Source of the DNA: Candidatus Oscillibacter excrementavium
Lineage (GTDB): Bacteria > Bacillota > Clostridia > Oscillospirales > Oscillospiraceae
Direction: 5' to 3'
Length of the DNA stretch: 36,475 nucleotides
Assembly: GCA_019118505.1 (NCBI GenBank)
Contig: DWYU01000094.1
Span: forward strand, 1-36,475
Numbering within the stretch: the first letter of the stretch is position 1; every line of letters starts with the position of its first letter. Under the pieces are notes generated by a model, which saw only the letters and a list, made by a program, of their open reading frames with translations, had not been told where the DNA came from and ran no database searches. Positions 22,373 to 29,596 of the stretch are shown here, one piece after another. A program made the translations under genes and the position numbers.

Positions 22373-22966
22373 ATGCAGGGCGGAAAACGACTCAGCAGGG
22401 ATGAGGTCCCCTTCCGCTGGCTGTATGAATGGGTGCAGGCGCTGGTGACAGTGGTGCTGTGCGCCGTGGTGGTGTTCGCCTTCGCCGCCAGGCTGGTGCT
22501 GGTATCCGGTCCCTCCATGCGGGAGACGCTGCAGGACCAGGACTGCCTGGTGGTGCTGAGCCCCCTGCTGTGCGGCGATTACGAGGCGGGGGACATCGTC
22601 ATCATCCAGCGGGAGAGCTTCCGGGACGGGGAGCCCATCGTGAAGCGGATCATCGCCACGGAGGGTCAGACGGTGGACATCGACTTTGACGCCGGCGTGG
22701 TCTATGTGGACGGCGCGGCGCTGGAGGAGGACTATATCCGCCAGCCCACCCATCTGGAGGAGGGGCTGGACTTCCCCTGCACCGTGCCGGCGGGATGCGT
22801 CTTTGTCATGGGCGACAACCGCAACGACAGCGACGACAGCCGGGACCCGGACCTGGGCCCGGTGGACACCCGGGAGATCATGGGCCAGGCGGTGTTCCTG
22901 CTGTACCCCGGCATGACGGCGGGACGGTGGGAGCGGGATTTCAGCCGCATCGGCCCGCTGGCGTGA
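22373..22966 (+). CDS. lepB: Type I signal peptidase (copy 1)
   Basis: 197 residues. One N-terminal membrane helix (about 20-44), then the S26 catalytic domain: nucleophile Ser48 in SGPSMRETL, general base Lys91 in VKRIIATEGQ, and the C-terminal box VMGDNRNDSDDSRD. It cleaves signal peptides from exported proteins on the outer face of the membrane. Start at 22373 (GGAGGAGG upstream), not the earlier in-frame ATG, because the latter would add a non-conserved stretch. A second, closely similar gene follows 65 bp downstream. Confidence 0.94.
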   Translation: MQGGKRLSRDEVPFRWLYEWVQALVTVVLCAVVVFAFAARLVLVSGPSMRETLQDQDCLVVLSPLLCGDYEAGDIVIIQRESFRDGEPIVKRIIATEGQTVDIDFDAGVVYVDGAALEEDYIRQPTHLEEGLDFPCTVPAGCVFVMGDNRNDSDDSRDPDLGPVDTREIMGQAVFLLYPGMTAGRWERDFSRIGPLA

Positions 22967-23031
22967 CAGGATCAGGGGCCCCGCCGGGGCTCCATCAACA
23001 GGGCGGATGCGCCCGTGGAGGTTTTTGAGCG

Positions 23032-23661
23032 ATGTGGAAGAAAAAAGCGCAGGAGGCGCAGCAGGAGGGCCAGGATGCGGCCTCCCAGAAGAAGGAGGAG
23101 GGCCGGGACCTGTACGAGTGGGTCCAGGCCCTGGTGTGCTCGGTGCTGGCGGTGGTGCTGCTGTTCACCTTTGTGGTGCGGCTCATCGGTGTGGACGGCC
23201 ACTCCATGGTACCCACCCTTCAGGACGGAGACCGGCTGCTGGTGCTGAACTCCCTGTGGGATGACGACTATCAGTACGGCGACATCGTGGTGCTGCGGAA
23301 GGACACCTTTATGGAGGAGCCCATCGTCAAGCGGGTCATCGCCACGGAGGGTCAGACGGTGGACATCGACTTCGCCGCCGGCAACGTCTACGTGGACGGA
23401 GAGCTGCTGGAGGAGGACTACATCAACGAGCCCACCTATGTGGAGGAGGGGACGGAATTCCCCCTGACGGTGCCGGAGGGCTCCATCTTCGTCATGGGCG
23501 ACAACCGCAACCACTCCAGCGACAGCCGCAGCAGTGACCTGGGCACAGTGGACACCCGCTACGTCATCGGCCGGGCGGTGTTCCTGCTGTTCCCCGGCGC
23601 GGACGAGGACACCGCAAATCGGGACTTCGGCCGCATCGGCCCCATCGCGGGACTGGACTGA
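23032..23661 (+). CDS. lepB: Type I signal peptidase (copy 2)
   Basis: 209 residues. Charged Lys/Gln/Glu-rich cytoplasmic tail (1-27), membrane helix (about 31-54), Ser58 in DGHSMVPTL, Lys100 in VKRVIATEGQ, and VMGDNRNHSSDSR. It shares long identical runs with the preceding copy, including YEWVQALV, ATEGQTVDIDF and GDNRN, and is clearly a tandem duplicate; the main differences are the longer tail and the residues around the nucleophile (HSM versus PSM), which may alter substrate range. GGAGG precedes the ATG. It precedes rbgA by 50 bp, so the genes may be cotranscribed. Confidence 0.95.
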   Translation: MWKKKAQEAQQEGQDAASQKKEEGRDLYEWVQALVCSVLAVVLLFTFVVRLIGVDGHSMVPTLQDGDRLLVLNSLWDDDYQYGDIVVLRKDTFMEEPIVKRVIATEGQTVDIDFAAGNVYVDGELLEEDYINEPTYVEEGTEFPLTVPEGSIFVMGDNRNHSSDSRSSDLGTVDTRYVIGRAVFLLFPGADEDTANRDFGRIGPIAGLD

Positions 23662-23711
23662 CGCCTGAAAGCGCATTTGACGCCGCCTGAGCGGCGGAGT
23701 GAGGAAGCAGC

Positions 23712-24608
23712 ATGAACATTCAATGGTATCCCGGTCATATGACCAAAACCCGGCGGATGATCGCCGAGCAGATCAAAAACGTGGACGCGGTGTGCGAGAT
23801 CGTGGACGCCCGGATCCCCGTGTCCAGCCGGAACCCGGACATCGATGAGCTGACGGCGGGCAAGCCCCGGCTGGTGGTGCTGAACCGGGTGGACCAGGCG
23901 GACCCGGAGGCCACGAAGCACTGGGCGGCCTGGTTCCGCGCCAAGGGCTGCGCGGTGCTGGAGTGCGACGCCAAGAGCGGCGCCGGCACCAAGCAGTTCG
24001 CCGCCGCGGTCCGGACGCTGCTGGCGGACAAGCTCCGCGCCTATGCGGAGAAGGGACAGAACCGGGTGGTCCGGGTGATGATCCTGGGGGTGCCCAACGT
24101 GGGCAAGTCCACCTTCATCAACCGCATCGCCGGCCGCAAGACCGCCAGGACCGAGGACCGGCCCGGCGTCACCCGGGCCAAGCAGTGGGTGCCCATCGAC
24201 CGTGGCCTGGAGCTGCTGGACACCCCCGGCATCCTCTGGCCCAAGTTCGAGGACCAGAGCGTGGGGCTGAACCTGGCCTACACCGGCGCGGTGAAGGACG
24301 AGATCCTGGACGTGGAGACCTTGGGCTGCCACCTGATGGCCTACCTGGGCGCCAATTACCCGGAGGCGCTGAAAACCGGTTACAAACTCCCCGCCCTGCC
24401 GGAGCGGGCGGATGGCGAGGAGGACGTGGCCTGGGGCTACCGCCTGCTGGAGGCCGCCGGGAAAAAGCGGGGATTCCTGATCTCCGGCGGGGAAGTGGAC
24501 ACGGAGCGGATGGCGAAAATTCTTCTGGACGAATACCGCTCCGGCAAGCTGGGCCGCTTTACACTGGAAGTGCCTGAAGGGACAGAGCAGCCCACGACGT
24601 CAGAATAA
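23712..24608 (+). CDS. rbgA: Ribosome biogenesis GTPase RbgA (YlqF)
   Basis: 298 residues. Circularly permuted GTPase: the N-terminal IQWYPGHMTK signature (3-12), G4 NRVD (58-61) ahead of G1 GVPNVGKST (126-134) and G3 DTPG (170-173), then a C-terminal helical domain. RbgA acts in late 50S assembly. G4 reads NRVD rather than NKVD, which is tolerated in this family. SD GAGGAAG upstream. The order L19 - signal peptidase - rbgA - rnhB is a common Firmicute arrangement. Confidence 0.96.
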   Translation: MNIQWYPGHMTKTRRMIAEQIKNVDAVCEIVDARIPVSSRNPDIDELTAGKPRLVVLNRVDQADPEATKHWAAWFRAKGCAVLECDAKSGAGTKQFAAAVRTLLADKLRAYAEKGQNRVVRVMILGVPNVGKSTFINRIAGRKTARTEDRPGVTRAKQWVPIDRGLELLDTPGILWPKFEDQSVGLNLAYTGAVKDEILDVETLGCHLMAYLGANYPEALKTGYKLPALPERADGEEDVAWGYRLLEAAGKKRGFLISGGEVDTERMAKILLDEYRSGKLGRFTLEVPEGTEQPTTSE

Positions 24609-24621
24609 GGGAGGCGAGCCG

Positions 24622-24858
24622 ATGAACTGCCCGTCTTGCGGAAAAGAGATGGAGCGGGGGATCCTCTATACGGAGCAGGGGCGGGGCCTGTTTTTCCTGC
24701 CGCCCGGCGGAAAAGTGGGGTTCTGGGATACGAAGCGCAGCGTGGAACAGCGCGGCGGGATCGTTTTTGATGGTCCCCATCATATACAGGGGAGCCATCG
24801 CGCGACCGTACACGGCTATGTCTGCCGCACCTGCAAAAAAATTCTTTTAGAGTATTGA
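24622..24858 (+). CDS. Small zinc-ribbon protein, paralogue 1 of 3 (PF20097/DUF6487-type)
   Basis: 78 residues. Starts MNCPSCGKEMERG and ends CRTCKKILLEY, giving paired CPxCG and CRxCKK knuckles for one zinc ion, with a central aromatic/GGIVFDG segment. Preceded by GGGAGGCGA. Compared with copies 2 and 3 the C-terminal aromatic is missing and the C-terminal half has diverged (IQGSHRATVHGY). Function unknown; small ribbons of this type may bind nucleic acid or protein. First of three tandem copies between rbgA and rnhB. Confidence 0.82.
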   Translation: MNCPSCGKEMERGILYTEQGRGLFFLPPGGKVGFWDTKRSVEQRGGIVFDGPHHIQGSHRATVHGYVCRTCKKILLEY

Positions 24859-24907
24859 TGTCACTTGGTGGAAAGCGAAGAAACGCGATTTTCAAGGAGG
24901 CAAGCCC

Positions 24908-25144
24908 ATGAACTGCCCAGTCTGCGGAAAAGAGATGGAAAAGGGCCATATCATCACCAAGAACAGCATCGGGCTCTTTTTCATGCCGGTAGAGAAGGAC
25001 CTCCGCACGTTTTATACCAAGCGGAACATCGAGGCAGACGGCGGCATCGTGCTGGACGGGCCAATGACGTTCCGCTACAACCGGACTTGGCTTCCCGCCT
25101 GGGTCTGCCGCAGTTGTAAGAAGATTGTTATGGAGTATTGGTGA
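24908..25144 (+). CDS. Small zinc-ribbon protein, paralogue 2 of 3
   Basis: 78 residues with MNCPVCGKEMEKGHI at the start and AWVCRSCKKIVMEYW at the end; the middle holds TKRNIEADGGIVLDGP, shared with copy 1 (TKRSVEQRGGIVFDGP). AAGGAGGCAAG is an optimal SD. The pattern is that of a widespread Clostridia zinc-ribbon family of unknown function. Confidence 0.83.
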   Translation: MNCPVCGKEMEKGHIITKNSIGLFFMPVEKDLRTFYTKRNIEADGGIVLDGPMTFRYNRTWLPAWVCRSCKKIVMEYW

Positions 25145-25196
25145 GGCAGACGCGGATCTTCCGGCCTGCGTGCATTCCAGAAAGGGAGGCGTACCG

Positions 25197-25436
25197 ATGA
25201 ATTGCCCGGTCTGCGGAAAAGAGATGGAGCCCGGCGTCTTGAACACATTTGCGAGTTGGGACTATTTCCTGCCCTCGGATGCGCCGAAGCTGAAGTGGCA
25301 CACCACGAGAGGCATTGAGAAACGGGGCGGGATCGTGCTAAAGGACTTTTATACCAGTCCGAAGGATGCCGGTTCTCTGGACCGGCCCGCCTGGGTCTGC
25401 CGGGCCTGCAAGAAGATCGTCATGGAGTATTGGTAG
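25197..25436 (+). CDS. Small zinc-ribbon protein, paralogue 3 of 3
   Basis: 79 residues, MNCPVCGKEMEPG to AWVCRACKKIVMEYW, with TTRGIEKRGGIVLKDF in the middle. Start at 25197 is set by AAGGGAGGC and by matching the other copies; the frame is open upstream into copy 2. Its stop is followed after one base by the rnhB start, so the two are coupled. The ends are nearly identical to copy 2 while the middle has diverged, which suggests duplication with freedom in the ligand-contact region. Confidence 0.82.
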   Translation: MNCPVCGKEMEPGVLNTFASWDYFLPSDAPKLKWHTTRGIEKRGGIVLKDFYTSPKDAGSLDRPAWVCRACKKIVMEYW

Positions 25437-25437
25437 G

Positions 25438-26067
25438 ATGGAAATGGACCTCTGGACCTATGAGCGCCAACAATGGAACAACGGCCTCACCACTCTCTGC
25501 GGCGTGGACGAGGCGGGAGCCGGGCCCCTGGCGGGGCCGGTGTACGCCGCCGCGGTGATTCTCCCAAGAGAGATCGATCTCCCCGGCCTCAACGACTCCA
25601 AGAAGCTGACGCCGAAGAAGCGGGACGCCCTGTTCGACGCCATCACCGCTGCCGCCGTCGCCTATAGCGTGGCCTCTGTGACGGCGGAGGAGATCGATGA
25701 ACTGGACATCCTCAACGCCCGGATGCTGGCCATGAACCGGGCCATCGCGGGCTTGTCCATTCAGCCGGACCTGTGCCTCATTGACGGCAACCGGGACCAC
25801 GGCAGCGCCGTCACCATCACCGCGCCCCACATCACCCTGGTGGGCGGGGACGGAAAGAGCGCCTCTATCGCGGCGGCCTCCATCCTGGCCAAGGTCAGCC
25901 GGGACCGGTACGTCACCGACGTGCTGGACCGGGAGTATCCCCAGTACCAGTTCGCCCGCCACAAGGGCTACGGCACGAAGCTCCACTACGAGATGCTGGA
26001 CCGGTACGGCCCCTGTCCCGCCCACCGGCGGACATTCCTGAAGAAGTGGGAGGCCCGGCGGACATGA
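25438..26067 (+). CDS. rnhB: Ribonuclease HII with altered GRG motif
   Basis: 209 residues (ATG 25438; an in-frame ATG at 25444 is equally likely). RNase HII removes RNA from RNA-DNA hybrids and single embedded ribonucleotides. Carboxylates Asp24, Glu25 (GVDEAG), Asp116 (CLIDG) and Asp156 (KVSRDR) are present, as are NDSKKL (52-57) and the FARHKGYGT block (172-180). The canonical GRG of DEAGRGPLAGP reads GAG (Ala28), see findings. The stop overlaps the yraN start by 4 bp. Confidence 0.93.
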   Translation: MEMDLWTYERQQWNNGLTTLCGVDEAGAGPLAGPVYAAAVILPREIDLPGLNDSKKLTPKKRDALFDAITAAAVAYSVASVTAEEIDELDILNARMLAMNRAIAGLSIQPDLCLIDGNRDHGSAVTITAPHITLVGGDGKSASIAAASILAKVSRDRYVTDVLDREYPQYQFARHKGYGTKLHYEMLDRYGPCPAHRRTFLKKWEARRT

Positions 26068-26426
26068 GCACGACAAAAAATCTGGGAGACCGGGGAGAGG
26101 AGCTGGCGGGGGACTACCTCCAGGCCCACGGCTGCACCCTGCTGGACCGCCAGTGGCGCTGCCGGTACGGGGAGCTGGACCTGGTAGCCCGGGACGCCGA
26201 TGGCACCATCTGCTTTGTGGAGGTGAAGCTCCGCAGCGGAAATCTTGCGGGCCTGCCACGGGAGGCGGTGGACCGCCGGAAGCGGGAGAGGCTGCGGGCC
26301 GCGGCGGCCTGCTATCTCAGCCAGCACGACCTGGACGCCCCCGCCCGGTTTGATGTGGCGGAGATCTATACGGATGAGGCCCACCGGCCCCTCCGGTTGG
26401 AATACCTGGAAAATGCGTTTACATAA
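26064..26426 (+). CDS. yraN: UPF0102 (YraN) family endonuclease-like protein
   Basis: 120 residues. The restriction-endonuclease-like fold is indicated by LGDRGEELAGDYL (8-20), RYGELDLVARD (34-44) and CFVEVKLR (51-58), the usual E...D...ExK arrangement. YraN proteins are commonly encoded just after rnhB, as here with an ATGA overlap. Their role is uncertain, presumably DNA processing. Confidence 0.93.
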   Translation: MSTTKNLGDRGEELAGDYLQAHGCTLLDRQWRCRYGELDLVARDADGTICFVEVKLRSGNLAGLPREAVDRRKRERLRAAAACYLSQHDLDAPARFDVAEIYTDEAHRPLRLEYLENAFT

Positions 26427-26460
26427 TCACTTGATCACTTCATCCAAAGGAGAGAGCGCT

Positions 26461-27948
26461 ATGAAATACTACAGCACACGGGATGCCGCCGTCCGCATGG
26501 ACGCCGCGGAGGCCATCAAGATGGGACTGAGCCGGGACGGCGGCCTGCTGACCCCCTGCGAGATCCCGCAGATCGACCGGGCCTTTCTGGAGAGCCTGGT
26601 GAACGCCCGGTACCAGGAGCGGGCCGCCAGGGTCATGGGCCTGTATCTCACCGACTACACCTATGAGGAGCTGTCCGCTTTCGCGGAGAACGCCTACGGC
26701 CCCGAGAAGTTCGATACCGACGCCGTGGCCCCCGTCCGCACCGTGGACGGCGCCACCCACTGCCTGGAGCTGTGGCACGGCCCCACCAGCGCCTTCAAGG
26801 ACATGGCCCTCCAAATGCTGCCCCAGTTGCTCTCCGCCGCCCTCCGCAAGACCGGGGAGCACAAGACGGTGTGCATCCTGGTGGCCACCTCCGGCGACAC
26901 CGGCAAGGCCGCCATGGAGGGGTTCGCCGATGTGCCCCAGACCAAGATCCTGGTGTTCTACCCCAAGGACGGTGTGTCCAAGGTCCAGGAGACCCAGATG
27001 GTCACCCAGGACGGCGCCAATGTGGGCGTCTGTGCCGTGGTGGGCAACTTTGACGACGCCCAGGCCGGCGTGAAGCGCATCTTCTCCGACGAGTCCATCC
27101 GGGCCACCCTGGCGGACCGGGGCTACTTCCTGTCCTCCGCCAACTCCATCAACTGGGGCCGCATCCTGCCCCAGGTGGTCTACTACATCTCCGCCTACTG
27201 CGACCTGGTCCGGGACGGCAAGCTGACCATGGGCGACCAGGTGAACTTCTGCGTGCCCACCGGCAACTTCGGCGACATCCTGGCGGCCTACTATGCCAAG
27301 CGCATGGGCCTGCCGGTGGGGAAGCTGATCTGCGCCTCCAACTGCAACGACGTGCTGACGGACTTCCTCCGCACCGGCGTGTATGACAAGAACCGTCCCT
27401 TCCACACCACCATGAGCCCCTCCATGGACATCCTGGTGTCCAGCAACCTGGAGCGGCTGCTGTTCGACCTCTCCGGCGAGAACGACGCGGAGGTGAGAGG
27501 CTACATGGACGCCCTCGGCAAGACCGGGAAGTACGAGGTGTCCGACGCCATCAAGGCGGCCATCCGGGACCAGTTCTGGGGCGGCTTCTGTGACGAGGCC
27601 GGCACCTCCGCCACCATCGCCAAGTATTACCAGGAGGACGGCTATCTCATCGACACCCACACCGCCGTGGCCGCCAATGTCATGGACCAGTACCGGCAGG
27701 CCACCGGCGATGAGACCGTGACGGTGTTCGTCTCCACCGCCTCCCCCTACAAGTTCTGTGACCACGTGCTGCGGGCCATCGGCGAGACGCCTGCGGGCGA
27801 CGGGGTGGAGCTGCTGGACCAGCTGCACAATGTCACCGGCGTGGCCATCCCCCGGCGGCTGGCGGCATTGAAGGGCAAGACCCGGCGGTTCGATCTGACC
27901 TGCGAGAAGCCCGGTATGGACGGCGTGGTGCTGGACTTTTTGAAGTAA
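26461..27948 (+). CDS. thrC: Threonine synthase
   Basis: 495 residues, the long ThrC type. The PLP lysine lies in HGPTSAFKDMALQ (near 106-118), the SGDTGKAA phosphate-binding loop follows near 145, and the SANSINWGRILPQVVYY and PTGNFGDILAAYYAKRMG blocks are typical. It converts O-phosphohomoserine to threonine in the cytoplasm, the last step of threonine synthesis. AAAGGAGAGAG before ATG 26461. The upstream open frame is the yraN shadow. No other threonine gene is adjacent. Confidence 0.97.
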   Translation: MKYYSTRDAAVRMDAAEAIKMGLSRDGGLLTPCEIPQIDRAFLESLVNARYQERAARVMGLYLTDYTYEELSAFAENAYGPEKFDTDAVAPVRTVDGATHCLELWHGPTSAFKDMALQMLPQLLSAALRKTGEHKTVCILVATSGDTGKAAMEGFADVPQTKILVFYPKDGVSKVQETQMVTQDGANVGVCAVVGNFDDAQAGVKRIFSDESIRATLADRGYFLSSANSINWGRILPQVVYYISAYCDLVRDGKLTMGDQVNFCVPTGNFGDILAAYYAKRMGLPVGKLICASNCNDVLTDFLRTGVYDKNRPFHTTMSPSMDILVSSNLERLLFDLSGENDAEVRGYMDALGKTGKYEVSDAIKAAIRDQFWGGFCDEAGTSATIAKYYQEDGYLIDTHTAVAANVMDQYRQATGDETVTVFVSTASPYKFCDHVLRAIGETPAGDGVELLDQLHNVTGVAIPRRLAALKGKTRRFDLTCEKPGMDGVVLDFLK

Positions 27949-28111
27949 GGCACGGGCCCTACGGGGCGTGGGGGCGGCGGACTGCCGCCTGAAAGATTTT
28001 GCCGCCTCCCCCGGCGGACGCCGTAGGGGCGACCTGCGGTCGCCCGGAGCGATGCGGGCCGCCGTTGCGGCGGCCACGGGGATGCCTGTTCCCGCAGGGG
28101 GCTGGTCCAGC

Positions 28112-28156
28112 GGGATGCACCCCCCCATTTCTCTTTTGTCATGCCAAAAGAGAAAC
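28112..28156. repeat. Outer inverted repeat, left arm
   Basis: GGGATGCACCCCCCCATT followed by a small hairpin TCTCTTTTG/CAAAAGAGA. It matches the reverse complement of 28737-28782, where the hairpin is TTCTCTTTTTGG/CCAAAAAGAGAA and the flank is CGCATCCC. So each arm is itself a stem-loop that can also pair with the other arm. Confidence 0.75.
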
Positions 28157-28248
28157 GGGCTGTACCCGCAAGGGACATGCCGCATCCGTAAGGCGACAGA
28201 GCCGCCAACGGCTGCGTGATTGCACGGTCCAAAGAGAAAAGCGTTGGA

Positions 28249-28276
28249 CGCGCTCCGGTGCAGTGGCCCTCCGCGC
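28249..28276. repeat. Middle inverted repeat, left arm
   Basis: The 28 bases starting CGCGCTCCGGT and ending CCCTCCGCGC match the reverse complement of 28674-28701 at 27 of 28 positions; weaker similarity (AAGAGAAAA and flanks) extends about 25 bp further outward on both sides. Confidence 0.85.
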
Positions 28277-28404
28277 GCACGGGGGGCGGCGCGAGATGGT
28301 GCCTGCGTGTTTGCGATGGCCTTTCGACGGGCGCGGCGGGATGCGGTGCAGACTTGGCAGTTGATTCCCGCGGCGCGGTTTCAGTGAAAGCCGGGGCGCA
28401 AAAC

Positions 28405-28430
28405 CGCATTTGACCAGCTTCTCTTTTCGC
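28405..28430. repeat. Inner inverted repeat, left arm
   Basis: TGACCAGCTTCTCTTTTCGC (28411-28430), preceded by CGCATT. It matches the reverse complement of 28523-28547 with one substitution and one single-base indel, leaving a ~90-bp central segment. Confidence 0.85.
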
Positions 28431-28522
28431 GCGTTCCGCTCCGCTACGCGCTGCCGGGGCGGTCGTAGGAGCTGTTGCATCAGCCCATCGCTGAGACCTT
28501 CATCAACCACCAGCCAGCGGCA

Positions 28523-28547
28523 GCGAAAAGAGGAGCTGGTCAATGCG
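28523..28547. repeat. Inner inverted repeat, right arm
   Basis: GCGAAAAGAGGAGCTGGTCA (28523-28542) followed by ATGCG. Together with the left arm it bounds a 143-bp unit that has MITE-like proportions, although no transposase-type end is recognised. Confidence 0.85.
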
Positions 28548-28673
28548 ATAACCACCCCCGACGAGGTCGGTACTCCTGCCACGGGACAGCAGTCAGGGGA
28601 ATCGCAGAAGACCATAGCGTGCCCGAAGGCCAGGCAAAATCGGCGCTTGCACCGATACGCCGACCTCCGTCGT

Positions 28674-28701
28674 GCGCGGAGGGCCACTGTACCGGAGCGC
28701 G
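28674..28701. repeat. Middle inverted repeat, right arm
   Basis: Partner of 28249-28276. The very high identity over 28 bp with about 400 bp between the arms is not expected by chance, even at high GC. Confidence 0.85.
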
Positions 28702-28736
28702 CTAAGCGCCTTTTTCTCTTCCACCGGGCGCGGCGC

Positions 28737-28782
28737 ATTCTCTTTTTGGGCGAGACCAAAAAGAGAATGGGGGGCGCATCCC
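28737..28782. repeat. Outer inverted repeat, right arm
   Basis: Partner of 28112-28156. The internal 12-bp stem TTCTCTTTTTGG/CCAAAAAGAGAA lies about 40-70 bp ahead of the next gene's ribosome binding site. On the minus strand the left-arm hairpin or this one could terminate transcription weakly. Confidence 0.75.
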
Positions 28783-28819
28783 CCGTTGGGATGCCAATAA
28801 AAGAAAGGAGGGGTGCCGT

Positions 28820-29506
28820 ATGGCCCTCTACGCTATCGGGGACCTGCACCTCTCCCTGACCGCCAACAAATCCATGGAGGTGTTCGGCCCTGCGTGGGAG
28901 AATTACACAGCCCGGATCGGCGCGTCCCTGGGCCAGCTGACCGCAGACGACGTGCTGATCCTGGCGGGAGACACCTCCTGGGGCATCTCCCTGGAGGAGG
29001 CGGAGGCGGACTTCCGCTTCCTGGACCAGTTCCCCTGTAAGAAATATCTGGTGAAGGGCAACCACGACTACTGGTGGTCCACCGCCTCCAAGATGAAGAG
29101 CTTCTTCACGGAGAAGGGCTTCACCACCCTGGACGTGCTCCACAACAACTGTGCCTTTTACGGAGACTATGCCCTGTGCGGCACCCGGGGCTGGTTTCTG
29201 GAGGAGGACCAGAAGCCCCACAACGCCAAGGTCCTGAACCGGGAGGTGGGGCGGCTGGAGACCTCCCTGAAGGCGGCGGAGGGGAGGCCCATCCTCTGCT
29301 TTCTCCACTACCCGCCCCTGTACCAGGGGTACGAGTGCCCGGAGATCCTGCGGCTGCTGGCGGCCTACCCGGTGGAGCGGTGCTGCTACGGCCATCTCCA
29401 CGGCTACGCCATCAAGCGGCGGCTGGAGGGAGAGCGGAACGGAACGGCGTTTTCCCTGATTTCCGCCGACTATCTGGGCTTTGTCCCAAAAAAAATTTGC
29501 GAATAA
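28820..29506 (+). CDS. Calcineurin-like metallophosphoesterase
   Basis: 228 residues. Metallophosphoesterase motifs in order: GDLH (7-10), GDTSWG (50-55), GNHDYW (79-84), an isolated H in CFLHYPP and GHLHG (near 194-198), giving the two-metal site. The substrate is not predictable; related small proteins are called YkuE-like or serine/threonine phosphatase-like. The SD AAAGGAGG lies nine bases upstream. It stands alone between the repeat region and tig. Confidence 0.9.
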   Translation: MALYAIGDLHLSLTANKSMEVFGPAWENYTARIGASLGQLTADDVLILAGDTSWGISLEEAEADFRFLDQFPCKKYLVKGNHDYWWSTASKMKSFFTEKGFTTLDVLHNNCAFYGDYALCGTRGWFLEEDQKPHNAKVLNREVGRLETSLKAAEGRPILCFLHYPPLYQGYECPEILRLLAAYPVERCCYGHLHGYAIKRRLEGERNGTAFSLISADYLGFVPKKICE

Positions 29507-29537
29507 CGGAAAAACCTATAGCATTTTCGCGTTTTAT

Positions 29538-29552
29538 ATGGTAAAATACCAT
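29538..29552. promoter_or_regulatory. Promoter -10 region of tig within a small palindrome
   Basis: ATGGTA-AAA-TACCAT is a perfect 6-bp dyad that contains the probable -10 TAAAAT (29542-29547) with extended TGG. No good -35 is present 17 bp upstream (TAGCAT). The dyad could mark a repressor site. Confidence 0.4.
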
Positions 29553-29596
29553 TTCGCACCGGCTTATGACCGGCGATGAACGGAGGAATAAACAAG

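Larger units (their letters stand above)
27949..28819. repeat. Noncoding repeat region with nested inverted repeats
   Basis: This 871-bp interval holds no convincing gene. The left 150 bp consist of short GC-rich hairpins (for example GGGCGACC-TGC-GGTCGCCC near 28026-28044 and GGCCGCCG-TTG-CGGCGGCC near 28057-28075), which may include the thrC terminator. From 28112 to 28782 three pairs of inverted repeats are nested around a centre near 28450-28480 (listed separately). Open frames crossing the region on both strands have no recognisable protein family and follow the symmetry of the repeats. Confidence 0.75.

Noticed and set aside
28112-28782. CRISPR array
   Set aside because: The repeats are inverted and nested, not regularly spaced direct repeats, and no cas genes are present.
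28139-29401. 420-codon minus-strand frame covering the repeat region and the metallophosphoesterase
   Set aside because: Composition follows the repeats and the antisense of the phosphoesterase; no domain recognised and no good start site.
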